Shown here: positions 1 to 7,006 of the stretch, one piece after another
Numbering within the stretch: position 1 is the first letter of the stretch
Layout: every line of letters begins with the position of its first letter
Assembly: GCF_000445445.1 (NCBI RefSeq)
Contig: NZ_ASXP01000001.1
Location: 1,311,117-1,375,116, forward strand
From: Sporomusa ovata DSM 2662
Lineage (GTDB): Bacteria > Bacillota > Negativicutes > Sporomusales > Sporomusaceae
Direction: 5' to 3'
DNA: 64,000 bases
The notes under the pieces: generated by a model
Seen by the model: the letters and a program-made list of their open reading frames with translations, nothing else
Told to the model about the DNA's origin: nothing
Database searches by the model: none
Translations under genes and position numbers: made by a program

Positions 1-1
1 T

Positions 2-292
2 GGTCTTTCGAATCGCAAAATCATTTGTCAATATGCATTGAAAAATGCGCTGCTTCCCACTGTAACCGTTGCCGGACTGATTTTTGGTGAACTATTGGGG
101 GGAGCTATTATTACGGAAACCATTTTTTCCTGGCCGGGGATGGGAAAGTATGTGGTTGACTCAGTTGCATTCCTGGATTTTCCCGCTATCATGGGCTTTA
201 CGATGGTAGTAGCTCTTAGCTATGTATTGATAAATTTACTGGTTGATCTATTATATCGTGTGTTGGATCCGCAAATTCGGGAGGTTGAATAA
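2..292 (+). CDS. dppB: Dipeptide/oligopeptide ABC permease DppB-type, C-terminal part
   Basis: Only the last 96 codons are in the window; the gene starts upstream, so the TTG at 38 is internal. The fragment begins just before the permease EAA-type loop: GLSNRKIICQYALKNALLP corresponds to the family's conserved stretch that docks on the ATPase. It continues into TVTVAGLIFGELLGGAIITE and the FSWPGMGKYVVDSV loop typical of DppB/OppB. At least two membrane segments are visible. It ends 3 bp before dppC, so the two permease subunits are translated together. The imported peptide cannot be deduced from this fragment. Confidence 0.9.
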   Translation, partial: GLSNRKIICQYALKNALLPTVTVAGLIFGELLGGAIITETIFSWPGMGKYVVDSVAFLDFPAIMGFTMVVALSYVLINLLVDLLYRVLDPQIREVE

Positions 293-295
293 TCC

Positions 296-1135
296 ATGAC
301 GTCTTTTGGTTCGGTCTACTGGATTTTGCGAAAAAATTCGTTAACCCTAATTGGCTGCGTTATTGTGCTGGTCATGCTATTCATTGGTTTGGCGGCACCG
401 GTATTGTCTCCCTATGATCCTGTTGCTATTGATATTGTCAATAAACTCCAGGCCCCTGGGGCTGCACACTGGTTTGGTACAGATGAGATCGGCCGGGATA
501 TTTTCAGCCGGGTACTATATGGCTGTCGCATTTCAATCCAGGTTGGCCTCTATATTGTTTTGCTGGCAGCGGTTGTGGGAACAATTGTCGGCAGTATTTC
601 CGGCTATCAGGGTGGTTTACTTGATCAGGTGATTATGACGGTAACTGATATTTTGCTGTCATTCCCTTCGCTTGTGCTGGCAATGGCTTTGGCTGCTGCC
701 CTTGGACCCAGCCTGTATAATACTATGCTGGCGGTAGCCATTGTAAAAATTCCCGTGTATGTGCGGCTGGTTCGCGGTCAGGTGCTGTCATTAAAAGAAC
801 AGTCCTATGTTAAAGCGGCCCAGACTTTTGGGGCATCCCCAGCCTGGATTTTGTCTCGTCATATTATTCCCAATAGCCTGGCGCCGGTTTTGATTCAGAT
901 TACGCTTGGTATTGGGGAAGCCATTTTGACTGCGTCTTCTCTTAGCTTCATTGGTCTTGGTGCCCAACCGCCAACACCGGAGTGGGGGGCCATGATTAGT
1001 ACAGCGCGGATCTATGCGCTTGACCAATGGTGGTATGTAGCCTTTCCCGGCATAGCCATCTTTATTACTGTAGTTGGTTTTAACCTTTTAGGTGATGGGA
1101 TTCGGGATTTGCTTGATCCCCGCTCGAAAAACTGA
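296..1135 (+). CDS. dppC: Dipeptide/oligopeptide ABC permease DppC-type
   Basis: This 279-residue inner-membrane subunit has the DppC/OppC layout. A short N-terminal tail and first membrane helix (about residues 14-36) are followed by the conserved periplasmic signature HWFGTDEIGRDIFSRVLYGC (about 58-77). Five further helices follow, with the EAA-like loop AAQTFGASPAWILSRHIIPN (about 175-195) that contacts the ATPases. The ending GDGIRDLLDPR is characteristic. It follows dppB by 3 bp and precedes the two ATPase genes, so dppBCDF form one operon. The substrate-binding protein is not in the window. Confidence 0.93.
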   Translation: MTSFGSVYWILRKNSLTLIGCVIVLVMLFIGLAAPVLSPYDPVAIDIVNKLQAPGAAHWFGTDEIGRDIFSRVLYGCRISIQVGLYIVLLAAVVGTIVGSISGYQGGLLDQVIMTVTDILLSFPSLVLAMALAAALGPSLYNTMLAVAIVKIPVYVRLVRGQVLSLKEQSYVKAAQTFGASPAWILSRHIIPNSLAPVLIQITLGIGEAILTASSLSFIGLGAQPPTPEWGAMISTARIYALDQWWYVAFPGIAIFITVVGFNLLGDGIRDLLDPRSKN

Positions 1136-1148
1136 ACAGGAGAATACC

Positions 1149-2129
1149 ATGAAACAAACCATTTTATCGCTAGAAAATGTAACTGTAGAATTGTTGTCAG
1201 GCGGTGAAATACGCCAGGTATTGCAGAACATCAGTTTTGACGTGTTTCCAGGCGAGATTCTCGGACTTGTCGGCGAGTCAGGGTCAGGAAAATCAGTTAC
1301 TGCCGCAGCTATTATGCAGCTATTGCCAGGTGGCAGCAAAGCCATTGCCGGCGGAAAAATTTTATTTAAAGGACAGGATTTAGTCAACAAGACACCGGCG
1401 CAGATGCAAGCTATTCGCGGCAATGAGATGGCAATGATTTTTCAGGAACCAATGACCAGCCTGAATCCGGTATTTACAATCGGGACACAGTTTGTTGATA
1501 TTATTCGCACCCATAAGGCCGTTACCAAGCATGAGGCTATCCAACAGGCGCTAAATATGCTCAAGGCAGTACATATACCTGATTCTGAGCGGATTTTCCA
1601 AAGTTATCCGTATGAATTAAGCGGCGGTATGCGGCAACGGGTAATGATTGCCATGGCCCAGTCCTGTTCGCCCTCGCTGTTAATTGCCGATGAACCAACA
1701 ACTGCCCTGGATGTAACCATTCAGGCGCAAATTCTGCGCTTGTTACGAACAACAGTGCAAAATTCTCAGTCGTCAGTCATTTTCATTTCCCATGATTTAG
1801 GTGTTATTTCTCAGCTTTGTCAGCGAGTAGCTGTAATGTATGCCGGAGAAATTGTCGAATGTGGCAGGGTTGAAACCATTTTGCAAGATCCAAAGCACCC
1901 GTATACGAAGGCATTATTGCATTCAATTCCGGATTTTTCCACCAAAGGCCGGACATTAACGTCTATTCCCGGGACTGTTCCTGATGTGCGGGCCATTGTG
2001 AATGGATGCCGTTTCCATCCACGGTGTGCTGAGCGTCAGGAAGTTTGCAGCAAACAAAAACCGGCTTCTATAACGTTGCCGGAAAACCATCGTATTAATT
2101 GTTGGCAAGCTTCCAAGGAGAGATACTAA
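1149..2129 (+). CDS. dppD: Peptide ABC transporter ATP-binding protein DppD-type
   Basis: This 326-residue cytoplasmic ATPase powers the DppBC permease. Visible motifs are Walker A GESGSGKS, Q-loop FQEPMTSLNP, ABC signature LSGGMRQR, Walker B LLIADEPTTALDV and the H-loop ISHDLG. The C-terminal oligopeptide-transporter extension contains the cysteine-rich CRFHPRC motif, as is usual for DppD. I chose the ATG at 1149 (MKQTILSLENV) because AGGAG lies just upstream; an ATG at 1092 would overlap dppC. The stop overlaps the dppF start by one base (TAATG), indicating translational coupling. Confidence 0.93.
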   Translation: MKQTILSLENVTVELLSGGEIRQVLQNISFDVFPGEILGLVGESGSGKSVTAAAIMQLLPGGSKAIAGGKILFKGQDLVNKTPAQMQAIRGNEMAMIFQEPMTSLNPVFTIGTQFVDIIRTHKAVTKHEAIQQALNMLKAVHIPDSERIFQSYPYELSGGMRQRVMIAMAQSCSPSLLIADEPTTALDVTIQAQILRLLRTTVQNSQSSVIFISHDLGVISQLCQRVAVMYAGEIVECGRVETILQDPKHPYTKALLHSIPDFSTKGRTLTSIPGTVPDVRAIVNGCRFHPRCAERQEVCSKQKPASITLPENHRINCWQASKERY

Positions 2130-3109
2130 TGACTAATTTACTGGAATTAAAAATGGTAGAGAAACATTTTACCAAAAGGTCTATATTAGATAAGACGCAG
2201 ACCATTCGTGCTGTTGATGGTGTTTCCCTGACGCTGCACAAAGGGGAAACGCTCGGGATTGTCGGCGAGTCCGGCTGTGGGAAAAGCACACTGGCCAGCC
2301 TGATACTTCGTTTGGAAAAACCGACAAGTGGTCAAATTTTACTTGGTGGTATTGATATTGCTCAGTTTTCTGAGGCGCTGCTGCGCCCCTTGCGCTCGCG
2401 TATTCAAATTGTGTTTCAAGATCCCTATTCATCCTTAAATCCGCGGTTTACGGTGAGGCAAATCGTGGCAGAGCCCATGCGGGTTATAGGGAAATGGATG
2501 CCTCGTGAAATTGATGAAAAAGTAGTACAACTATTGGAATTAGTTGGTTTGTCAAAAGAACATCTGCATCGCTATCCACATGAATTCAGCGGCGGCCAGC
2601 GGCAGCGCCTGTCAATTGCCCGTGCGTTAATAAACGATCTTGAAATTCTTATTTTAGATGAACCTACCTCGGCTTTGGATGTTTCCGTGCAAGCCCAGGT
2701 TTTGAATCTGCTACAGCAGCTGCAAACCGACTTAGGTCTTAGCTATATCTTTATTTCTCACAACTTATCTGTTGTCAAGTATGTTTCTGACCGGGTTGCC
2801 GTCATGTATTTCGGGAAAATTGTGGAGCTGGGAGCAGTAGAGGATGTTATGCTGCAGCCGCTGCATCCTTATACAAAGGAGTTAATTGGCGCTGTGCCGG
2901 TCATTGGCAGGCCGTTGTCAGAGGTGGATCTTTTTTATCAGGAGCAAAAGAATGCAGCAGGGAATTCAGCCGGTTGCCTGTACTACTCAAGGTGCCCACT
3001 GGCTAAGAAACATTGTTTGGAAAAACCGGTACCTTTGCTGGAATATGCTGCAGGACACCAGGTTGCTTGTTTGGAGATGCTCAAATATCTAAGCAATACG
3101 CTTGAATAA
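2129..3109 (+). CDS. dppF: Peptide ABC transporter ATP-binding protein DppF-type, tail probably replaced
   Basis: This 326-residue second ATPase of the importer has Walker A GESGCGKS, signature FSGGQRQRLSIARAL, Walker B ILILDEPTSALDV and a C-terminal CLYYSRCP cysteine motif. The ATG at 2129 is preceded by AAGGAG and overlaps the dppD stop. The last residues, VACLEMLKYLSNTLE, are odd. The 18 bases encoding VACLEM recur at 4192-4209, where they continue in frame as KNSE and a stop, directly before a strong terminator. I infer that the ancestral dppF ended at 4224 and that the current tail was created when the 3241-4158 gene was inserted. Confidence 0.92.
   Translation: MTNLLELKMVEKHFTKRSILDKTQTIRAVDGVSLTLHKGETLGIVGESGCGKSTLASLILRLEKPTSGQILLGGIDIAQFSEALLRPLRSRIQIVFQDPYSSLNPRFTVRQIVAEPMRVIGKWMPREIDEKVVQLLELVGLSKEHLHRYPHEFSGGQRQRLSIARALINDLEILILDEPTSALDVSVQAQVLNLLQQLQTDLGLSYIFISHNLSVVKYVSDRVAVMYFGKIVELGAVEDVMLQPLHPYTKELIGAVPVIGRPLSEVDLFYQEQKNAAGNSAGCLYYSRCPLAKKHCLEKPVPLLEYAAGHQVACLEMLKYLSNTLE
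3062..3079 (+). repeat. 18-bp direct repeat, copy 1 (inside dppF)
   Basis: GTTGCTTGTTTGGAGATG occurs here as codons 312-317 of dppF and again at 4192-4209. The two copies flank the phosphotransferase gene. The bases on either side of the 18 differ, so the duplication is exactly 18 bp. Confidence 0.9.
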
Positions 3110-3213
3110 TTTTCTTTAATTAGGTACAATATAAGAAAAAGGGCCGACATGCTCTAACATGCCAGCCTTGGGTTGCCTAACCAACGGTTAGCCCAAAATG
3201 CGAGATTAAAGAA

Positions 3214-3245
3214 AGTAACCGCACTATTGAGCCAGGGCGGTTACT
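3214..3245. terminator. Stem-loop between convergent dppF and phosphotransferase genes
   Basis: AGTAACCGC at 3214-3222 pairs with GCGGTTACT at 3237-3245. On the minus strand the stem is followed by TTCTTT, and on the plus strand by TTGCTTTGC, so it can act in both directions. Its right arm includes the stop codon of the minus-strand phosphotransferase gene. Confidence 0.55.
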
Positions 3246-4158
3246 TTGCTTTGCTATATGGCAAATACCATTTAGGAACAATTGTTTGAAACTGATCATA
3301 CCACTCCAAAGCATACTCTATCTGGTTACGCATAATGTCAATTTGCTCTTGTCCATATGGAATAGCCCATGGTACTGATGACAAAAGATTTGATGCAATA
3401 TAAAGTGCCATCAGCCGAAAAAATAGTTCCGGTACATCATTTTCAAAGTACCCATTGATCCGTCCCGCCGCAAATACACTACTTGCACATGCACACCAAA
3501 CAATGCGGTTAAACTCTTCCCAGGGATCACCATAGTCCAGCCGATCAAAATCTATAATACCTAGTTCGTAATTATTGGTAATGATCATATTTCCAATGTG
3601 GTAATCACCATGCTGGAATGTTTGCGGACGAGTGTCTAGAAGGTATCTGGTTTTTTCAATATAATCTAGAATTTTGTCAACACCATGAATTTCAATACCA
3701 CATGCATAATATTTATTGATATTACGATCAATTTTTCGATTAAAACGATTTGTCCAGGGAATATAGTTTTCCGGTGCAGAAATTGAATGCATCTTTCTCA
3801 GTGCTTTTCCCGCTTTTACTCCCAGGTTATACTGTTCTTTATTATTCAAAGTAGATAGAGCATCTTTTACGTCTTTTCCTTCAATCCAAGCTAACAAAAA
3901 ATAGACATGTGTTCCTTTATTACAAACACCAAAATCAATCGGCCTTGAGATTAACACGTCAATTTCATCAAGCCGTTTTAACGTCTCATAATCTTTTTTT
4001 CTAACTTCATACTTTGAGATATCAGAAATACGCAACAAAAATTGCGCTCCCCCATTAGTTACAATATGATACTTTTTATCATCAGACCAACCCTTGTAAA
4101 TTGGCTCAATTATTGTCCATTTATCTGAGCCTGATATTTCTTGAAATAATGTTTGCAT
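3241..4158 (-). CDS. Aminoglycoside phosphotransferase family protein
   Basis: This 305-residue cytoplasmic kinase-fold protein has the APH-family catalytic loop HGDYHIGN (about residues 203-210) and the metal-binding segment IIDFDRLDYGDPWEEF (about 219-234). N-terminal LLRISD supplies the lysine/arginine-containing nucleotide lobe. Members phosphorylate aminoglycosides, macrolides or small metabolites; the substrate here cannot be told from sequence. The ATG at 4156-4158 follows a good AGGAT-type site. The gene is on the opposite strand to the dpp operon, is visibly AT-richer than its neighbours and is flanked by the 18-bp repeat. It therefore looks acquired. Confidence 0.8.
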   Translation of the reverse strand: MQTLFQEISGSDKWTIIEPIYKGWSDDKKYHIVTNGGAQFLLRISDISKYEVRKKDYETLKRLDEIDVLISRPIDFGVCNKGTHVYFLLAWIEGKDVKDALSTLNNKEQYNLGVKAGKALRKMHSISAPENYIPWTNRFNRKIDRNINKYYACGIEIHGVDKILDYIEKTRYLLDTRPQTFQHGDYHIGNMIITNNYELGIIDFDRLDYGDPWEEFNRIVWCACASSVFAAGRINGYFENDVPELFFRLMALYIASNLLSSVPWAIPYGQEQIDIMRNQIEYALEWYDQFQTIVPKWYLPYSKAK

Positions 4159-4191
4159 TTCTTATCCTCCAAATTCAGAAAATATGCTTCA

Positions 4192-4224
4192 GTTGCTTGT
4201 TTGGAGATGAAAAATAGTGAGTAA
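4192..4224 (+). pseudogene. Detached original 3' end of dppF (with repeat copy 2)
   Basis: Positions 4192-4209 repeat dppF codons 312-317 exactly. The frame then runs through AAA AAT AGT GAG to a TAA at 4222, giving VACLEMKNSE and a stop. A perfect hairpin terminator follows 10 bp later. The simplest reading is that this is the former end of dppF, cut off from the gene by the inserted segment 3080-4191. Confidence 0.6.
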
Positions 4225-4234
4225 AACAAAATGG

Positions 4235-4275
4235 GGGTGTCTCGCATAGGTAAAAACAACCTATGCGAGACACCC
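4235..4275. terminator. Strong bidirectional hairpin terminator
   Basis: GGGTGTCTCGCATAGGT at 4235-4251 pairs perfectly with 4259-4275 around a 7-base loop. TTCTTTT follows on the plus strand, and a T-rich stretch follows on the minus strand. It ends the hutP-symporter transcript on the minus strand and probably once ended dppF. Confidence 0.85.
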
Positions 4276-4284
4276 TTCTTTTAG

Positions 4285-4710
4285 TTATTCTAACGGTAAT
4301 GAACGATGGGAAAGTCCTACAGCAACTTCATTAAGATTTAATACGCCAACTCCAAAATAAACAGCTACGCAAAGATGCTCGCCATAACGGGCGATACCAA
4401 TTTTGCCGCCCACATTAAGGCCTACTGCTTTAGTGGCAATTTGCTCTAAGGCGTCATGCACAGCACCGGCAACAGCACCTTCACCGATATGATTGGAGGG
4501 TACTAAATTTTGACGCTGGGCAGCCACAGCGGCCCTTTCAATAATTTTTTTCACTGAGGGAATAAACTCGCCCCCAAAATCTACAGCTACTGTCAGTATG
4601 TTTTGTTTTGTAAGCAACTGGCGGATAGCCTGTTCATCTTGTCTGCTGTCACTAATAGCCATTCGCAAAGCAGCTCGTCCGACATCGATACTGGTTATAT
4701 CATTATTCAT
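4285..4710 (-). CDS. hutP: HutP-family RNA-binding antiterminator
   Basis: This 141-residue protein has hallmark HutP blocks: RAALRMAISDSRQDEQ (about residues 12-27), VDFGGEFIPSVKKIIERAAV (about 44-63), the metal/ligand region IGEGAVAGAVHDALEQI and GLNVGGKIGIARYGEH, and the end VAVGLSHRSLP. HutP binds histidine and Mg2+ and holds UAG/NAG triplets in a leader RNA to prevent termination. The ATG at 4710 is chosen because CTCTCCT (an SD on the minus strand) lies 6 bp upstream. It follows the symporter gene by 13 bp. No hut catabolic gene is nearby, so it may regulate the symporter operon instead; that is inference. Confidence 0.88.
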   Translation of the reverse strand: MNNDITSIDVGRAALRMAISDSRQDEQAIRQLLTKQNILTVAVDFGGEFIPSVKKIIERAAVAAQRQNLVPSNHIGEGAVAGAVHDALEQIATKAVGLNVGGKIGIARYGEHLCVAVYFGVGVLNLNEVAVGLSHRSLPLE

Positions 4711-4723
4711 AAATGCTCTCCTG

Positions 4724-6139
4724 TTATTCGTTCGTAATAATGATAGGCTGATCTGAAGTAATTTTCTGCGTATCAAAGATCGCCACTGTCAGGAAGGTTA
4801 GCAAACAGACTGACCACTCTAAATAGATGGGGTGGGCAAATACTCGCACTGCAGGAATGAATTGCCAAGCCAATAACGCCAGGATGCCGGCAAGTGTTGT
4901 ATAGAAAGCTGAACTCCGGCGACATAAGCTTGGTGCAAAGAGGGTGGCAAGAAATACAAGTGTAAAAGCTGTTGTTAAGCTTAAGCCCAGTAATAAGGTT
5001 TTCAAAATTCCTACTGCATTAAAGGCCAGCCATAGCGTAATAACCCCAAGGGCTAAAATGGTTACGCGATTAATTATTACATATTTACTCTCCGTAACCT
5101 CAGAGTTGATGAAGCGTTTATAGATGTCCTGGGAAAACAAGGTGCCCGCGCCGAGCAGCAGGGTGCAGGCTGTTGATACATCGGCTGCCCATAATGCGGC
5201 CAGGGTGGTACCGGAGATTATGGGATCAAGTCCCATAATAATCTTGGGCATTGCCAAGGTTGCCTGAACAGTAGGCATCGCTACTTTGGCGGCAAGACCC
5301 ATGACGGCACAAAGGAACCCAATCGGGAAAATTAGGACTGCGCCCCAAATAAAACCGTGTTTTGCAGCTTTGGCACTAGCAGCGCCACAAGCAATTTGTA
5401 CCGGACCCTGTGCTGTTATTGACTGGGTAATCATGACCGCAAACCAGGCAATTATAGTAGCTAGTCCCAGACCGCCGAGTGGGCCAAACCAATCGGTGCC
5501 AGGCGGTAATTTGGTCGCGATGGCGGGTAACCCACCTTGCTGGTTTACTGTCATGATGGTTCCCGTAATAACACCAATATAGATGAGAATAATACTAACG
5601 ACATTTGATAGGCCTGAAGACCATAACCCGCCGATCAAAGTTACACCAATGAAAACAACGGCGCTGGTAATCATACCACCGGTAAAAGAGAAGATCCCGG
5701 GCAGCAAAGAAGACAAAATCGCTCCGCCGGCCAGGTATTGCATGGAGGTTATGACTACTTGGATGGTAATTAAACCAATAACACTAATTACACGGCCTTT
5801 TTTATCATAATACCGCTCAAATAATTCAGGAATAGTAGTGCAGTTCATTGCACGATATTTACCGGCTGCCAGTACACCCATTACCAAGGCGCCTGCTGAC
5901 CAGGCGCCATTGTACCAACCGGCGGCAATACCTGCGGTGAAGGCATTTTCAGCAACGCCAATGGTCGAGGCAGCGCCTACGGCCAAACCGGTAACATTGG
6001 CAGCAACTAACAGCGTATTCATCTGCCGTCCGCCAAATAAAAAGTTTATACTGCCGCCTGCGGCCTTACGTTTAGCGTAAAGACTAATGACAAAAAGCAT
6101 AAAAATATACAGAATTACGATTGAAAATTGTACCGACAT
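4724..6139 (-). CDS. Sodium:solute symporter family transporter
   Basis: This 471-residue, highly hydrophobic protein has about 12-13 membrane helices. It has the SSS-family N-terminus (LYIFMLFVISLYAKRKA) and the stretch NFLFGGRQMNTLLVAANVTG followed by GLAVGAASTIGVAENAFTAG, which carries the family's helix 1-2 substrate/sodium elements. SSS proteins import amino acids, sugars or carboxylates with sodium. The substrate is not evident; co-transcription with hutP suggests a histidine-related or other nitrogenous solute. The start at 6139 has AGGTAGG 8 bases upstream. Confidence 0.88.
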   Translation of the reverse strand: MSVQFSIVILYIFMLFVISLYAKRKAAGGSINFLFGGRQMNTLLVAANVTGLAVGAASTIGVAENAFTAGIAAGWYNGAWSAGALVMGVLAAGKYRAMNCTTIPELFERYYDKKGRVISVIGLITIQVVITSMQYLAGGAILSSLLPGIFSFTGGMITSAVVFIGVTLIGGLWSSGLSNVVSIILIYIGVITGTIMTVNQQGGLPAIATKLPPGTDWFGPLGGLGLATIIAWFAVMITQSITAQGPVQIACGAASAKAAKHGFIWGAVLIFPIGFLCAVMGLAAKVAMPTVQATLAMPKIIMGLDPIISGTTLAALWAADVSTACTLLLGAGTLFSQDIYKRFINSEVTESKYVIINRVTILALGVITLWLAFNAVGILKTLLLGLSLTTAFTLVFLATLFAPSLCRRSSAFYTTLAGILALLAWQFIPAVRVFAHPIYLEWSVCLLTFLTVAIFDTQKITSDQPIIITNE

Positions 6140-6261
6140 ATTCCATCCTACCTTTCTACACCTAACTAGTTATTGGCCGGGTAAACACAATCACTCACTT
6201 TCCGGGCTCTTACAATCCTGCCATCCTACACTATCGGGCCAAAACAAATTCTACAAATTTT

Positions 6262-6290
6262 ATGGTAATCAATTAGGTAATATGTGTCAA
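6262..6290 (-). promoter_or_regulatory. Likely sigma-A promoter and UAG-rich leader of the symporter-hutP operon
   Basis: On the minus strand, TTGACA (6285-6290), a 17-bp spacer and TACCAT (6262-6267) form a good promoter. The leader of about 115 nt to the start at 6139 contains several TAG/AAG triplets (for example GATAGTGTAG and ACTAGTTAGGTGTAG) and a TTGGCC/GGCCAA pair. That is compatible with a HutP target, but no classical terminator was recognised in it. Confidence 0.5.
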
Positions 6291-6392
6291 TGGTGATATT
6301 TGTAAAATAACTTACAAATATTGCAAACATAGCAGGATATTGGCGCTATATGTTGAAATAGTATTGTCAAAAGCATAATGAGAGGTAGACTT

Positions 6393-7004
6393 ATGGGGAT
6401 TCTACAGAAAAAGCTGCTGATTGTGGTTCTGCTGGCGTGCGGGATAGTAGTCGTTAGTTTCTACGGCTTTTGGCAAAAAACAACGGATGAATCAGGGGCG
6501 AACGAGGTGTCAACTGCTCCTGGAAAAGTAACAGCCACCAATACTGCTGCTACTGCGAATAGTGCTGCAGGCAGCGAGGTTGTTGTCTATGTTAGTGGTG
6601 GAGTGAATAAACCCGGTGTATATAAACTTCCCCAGGGCAGCCGGATCGTTGATGCGGTTACTGCAGCAGGAGGATTTGCCCTCGGCGCAGATCCAGCCAA
6701 AATTAATTTGGCATTGCATTTGAAAGATGAGATGCAAGTCAATGTTCCTTATATAATTACTGCTGCCGGTAATGGTACTCTCAATTCAGGCGCGTCTGCC
6801 GGCAATTCTAATGATAAAATTAATATCAATACCGCCTCTGCAGCTGAGCTTGATAAGCTGCCAGGCATTGGTCCGTCACTGGCGGAACGGATTGCACAGT
6901 TTCGTACAGCTAACGGGCCGTTTAGTGATCTTGCTGACCTCAAAAAAGTCCCTGGAATTGGGGAAGCCAAATACAATCAGTTTAAAGATAAGATATCCCT
7001 GTAG
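6393..7004 (+). CDS. comEA: Competence protein ComEA, DNA receptor
   Basis: This protein is 203 residues from the ATG at 6393 (AGAGGT upstream; the ATG at 6378 lacks a ribosome site). It has an N-terminal membrane anchor (about residues 5-23), then a low-complexity Ala/Thr linker. A SLBB-type domain follows (VVVYVSGGVNKPGVYKLPQG). At the C-terminus, tandem helix-hairpin-helix motifs appear as INTASAAELDKLPGIGPSLA and DLKKVPGIGEAKYNQFKDKI. It binds double-stranded DNA outside the membrane and passes it to ComEC, whose gene starts 2 bp downstream. Confidence 0.93.
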   Translation: MGILQKKLLIVVLLACGIVVVSFYGFWQKTTDESGANEVSTAPGKVTATNTAATANSAAGSEVVVYVSGGVNKPGVYKLPQGSRIVDAVTAAGGFALGADPAKINLALHLKDEMQVNVPYIITAAGNGTLNSGASAGNSNDKININTASAAELDKLPGIGPSLAERIAQFRTANGPFSDLADLKKVPGIGEAKYNQFKDKISL

Positions 7005-7006
7005 CC

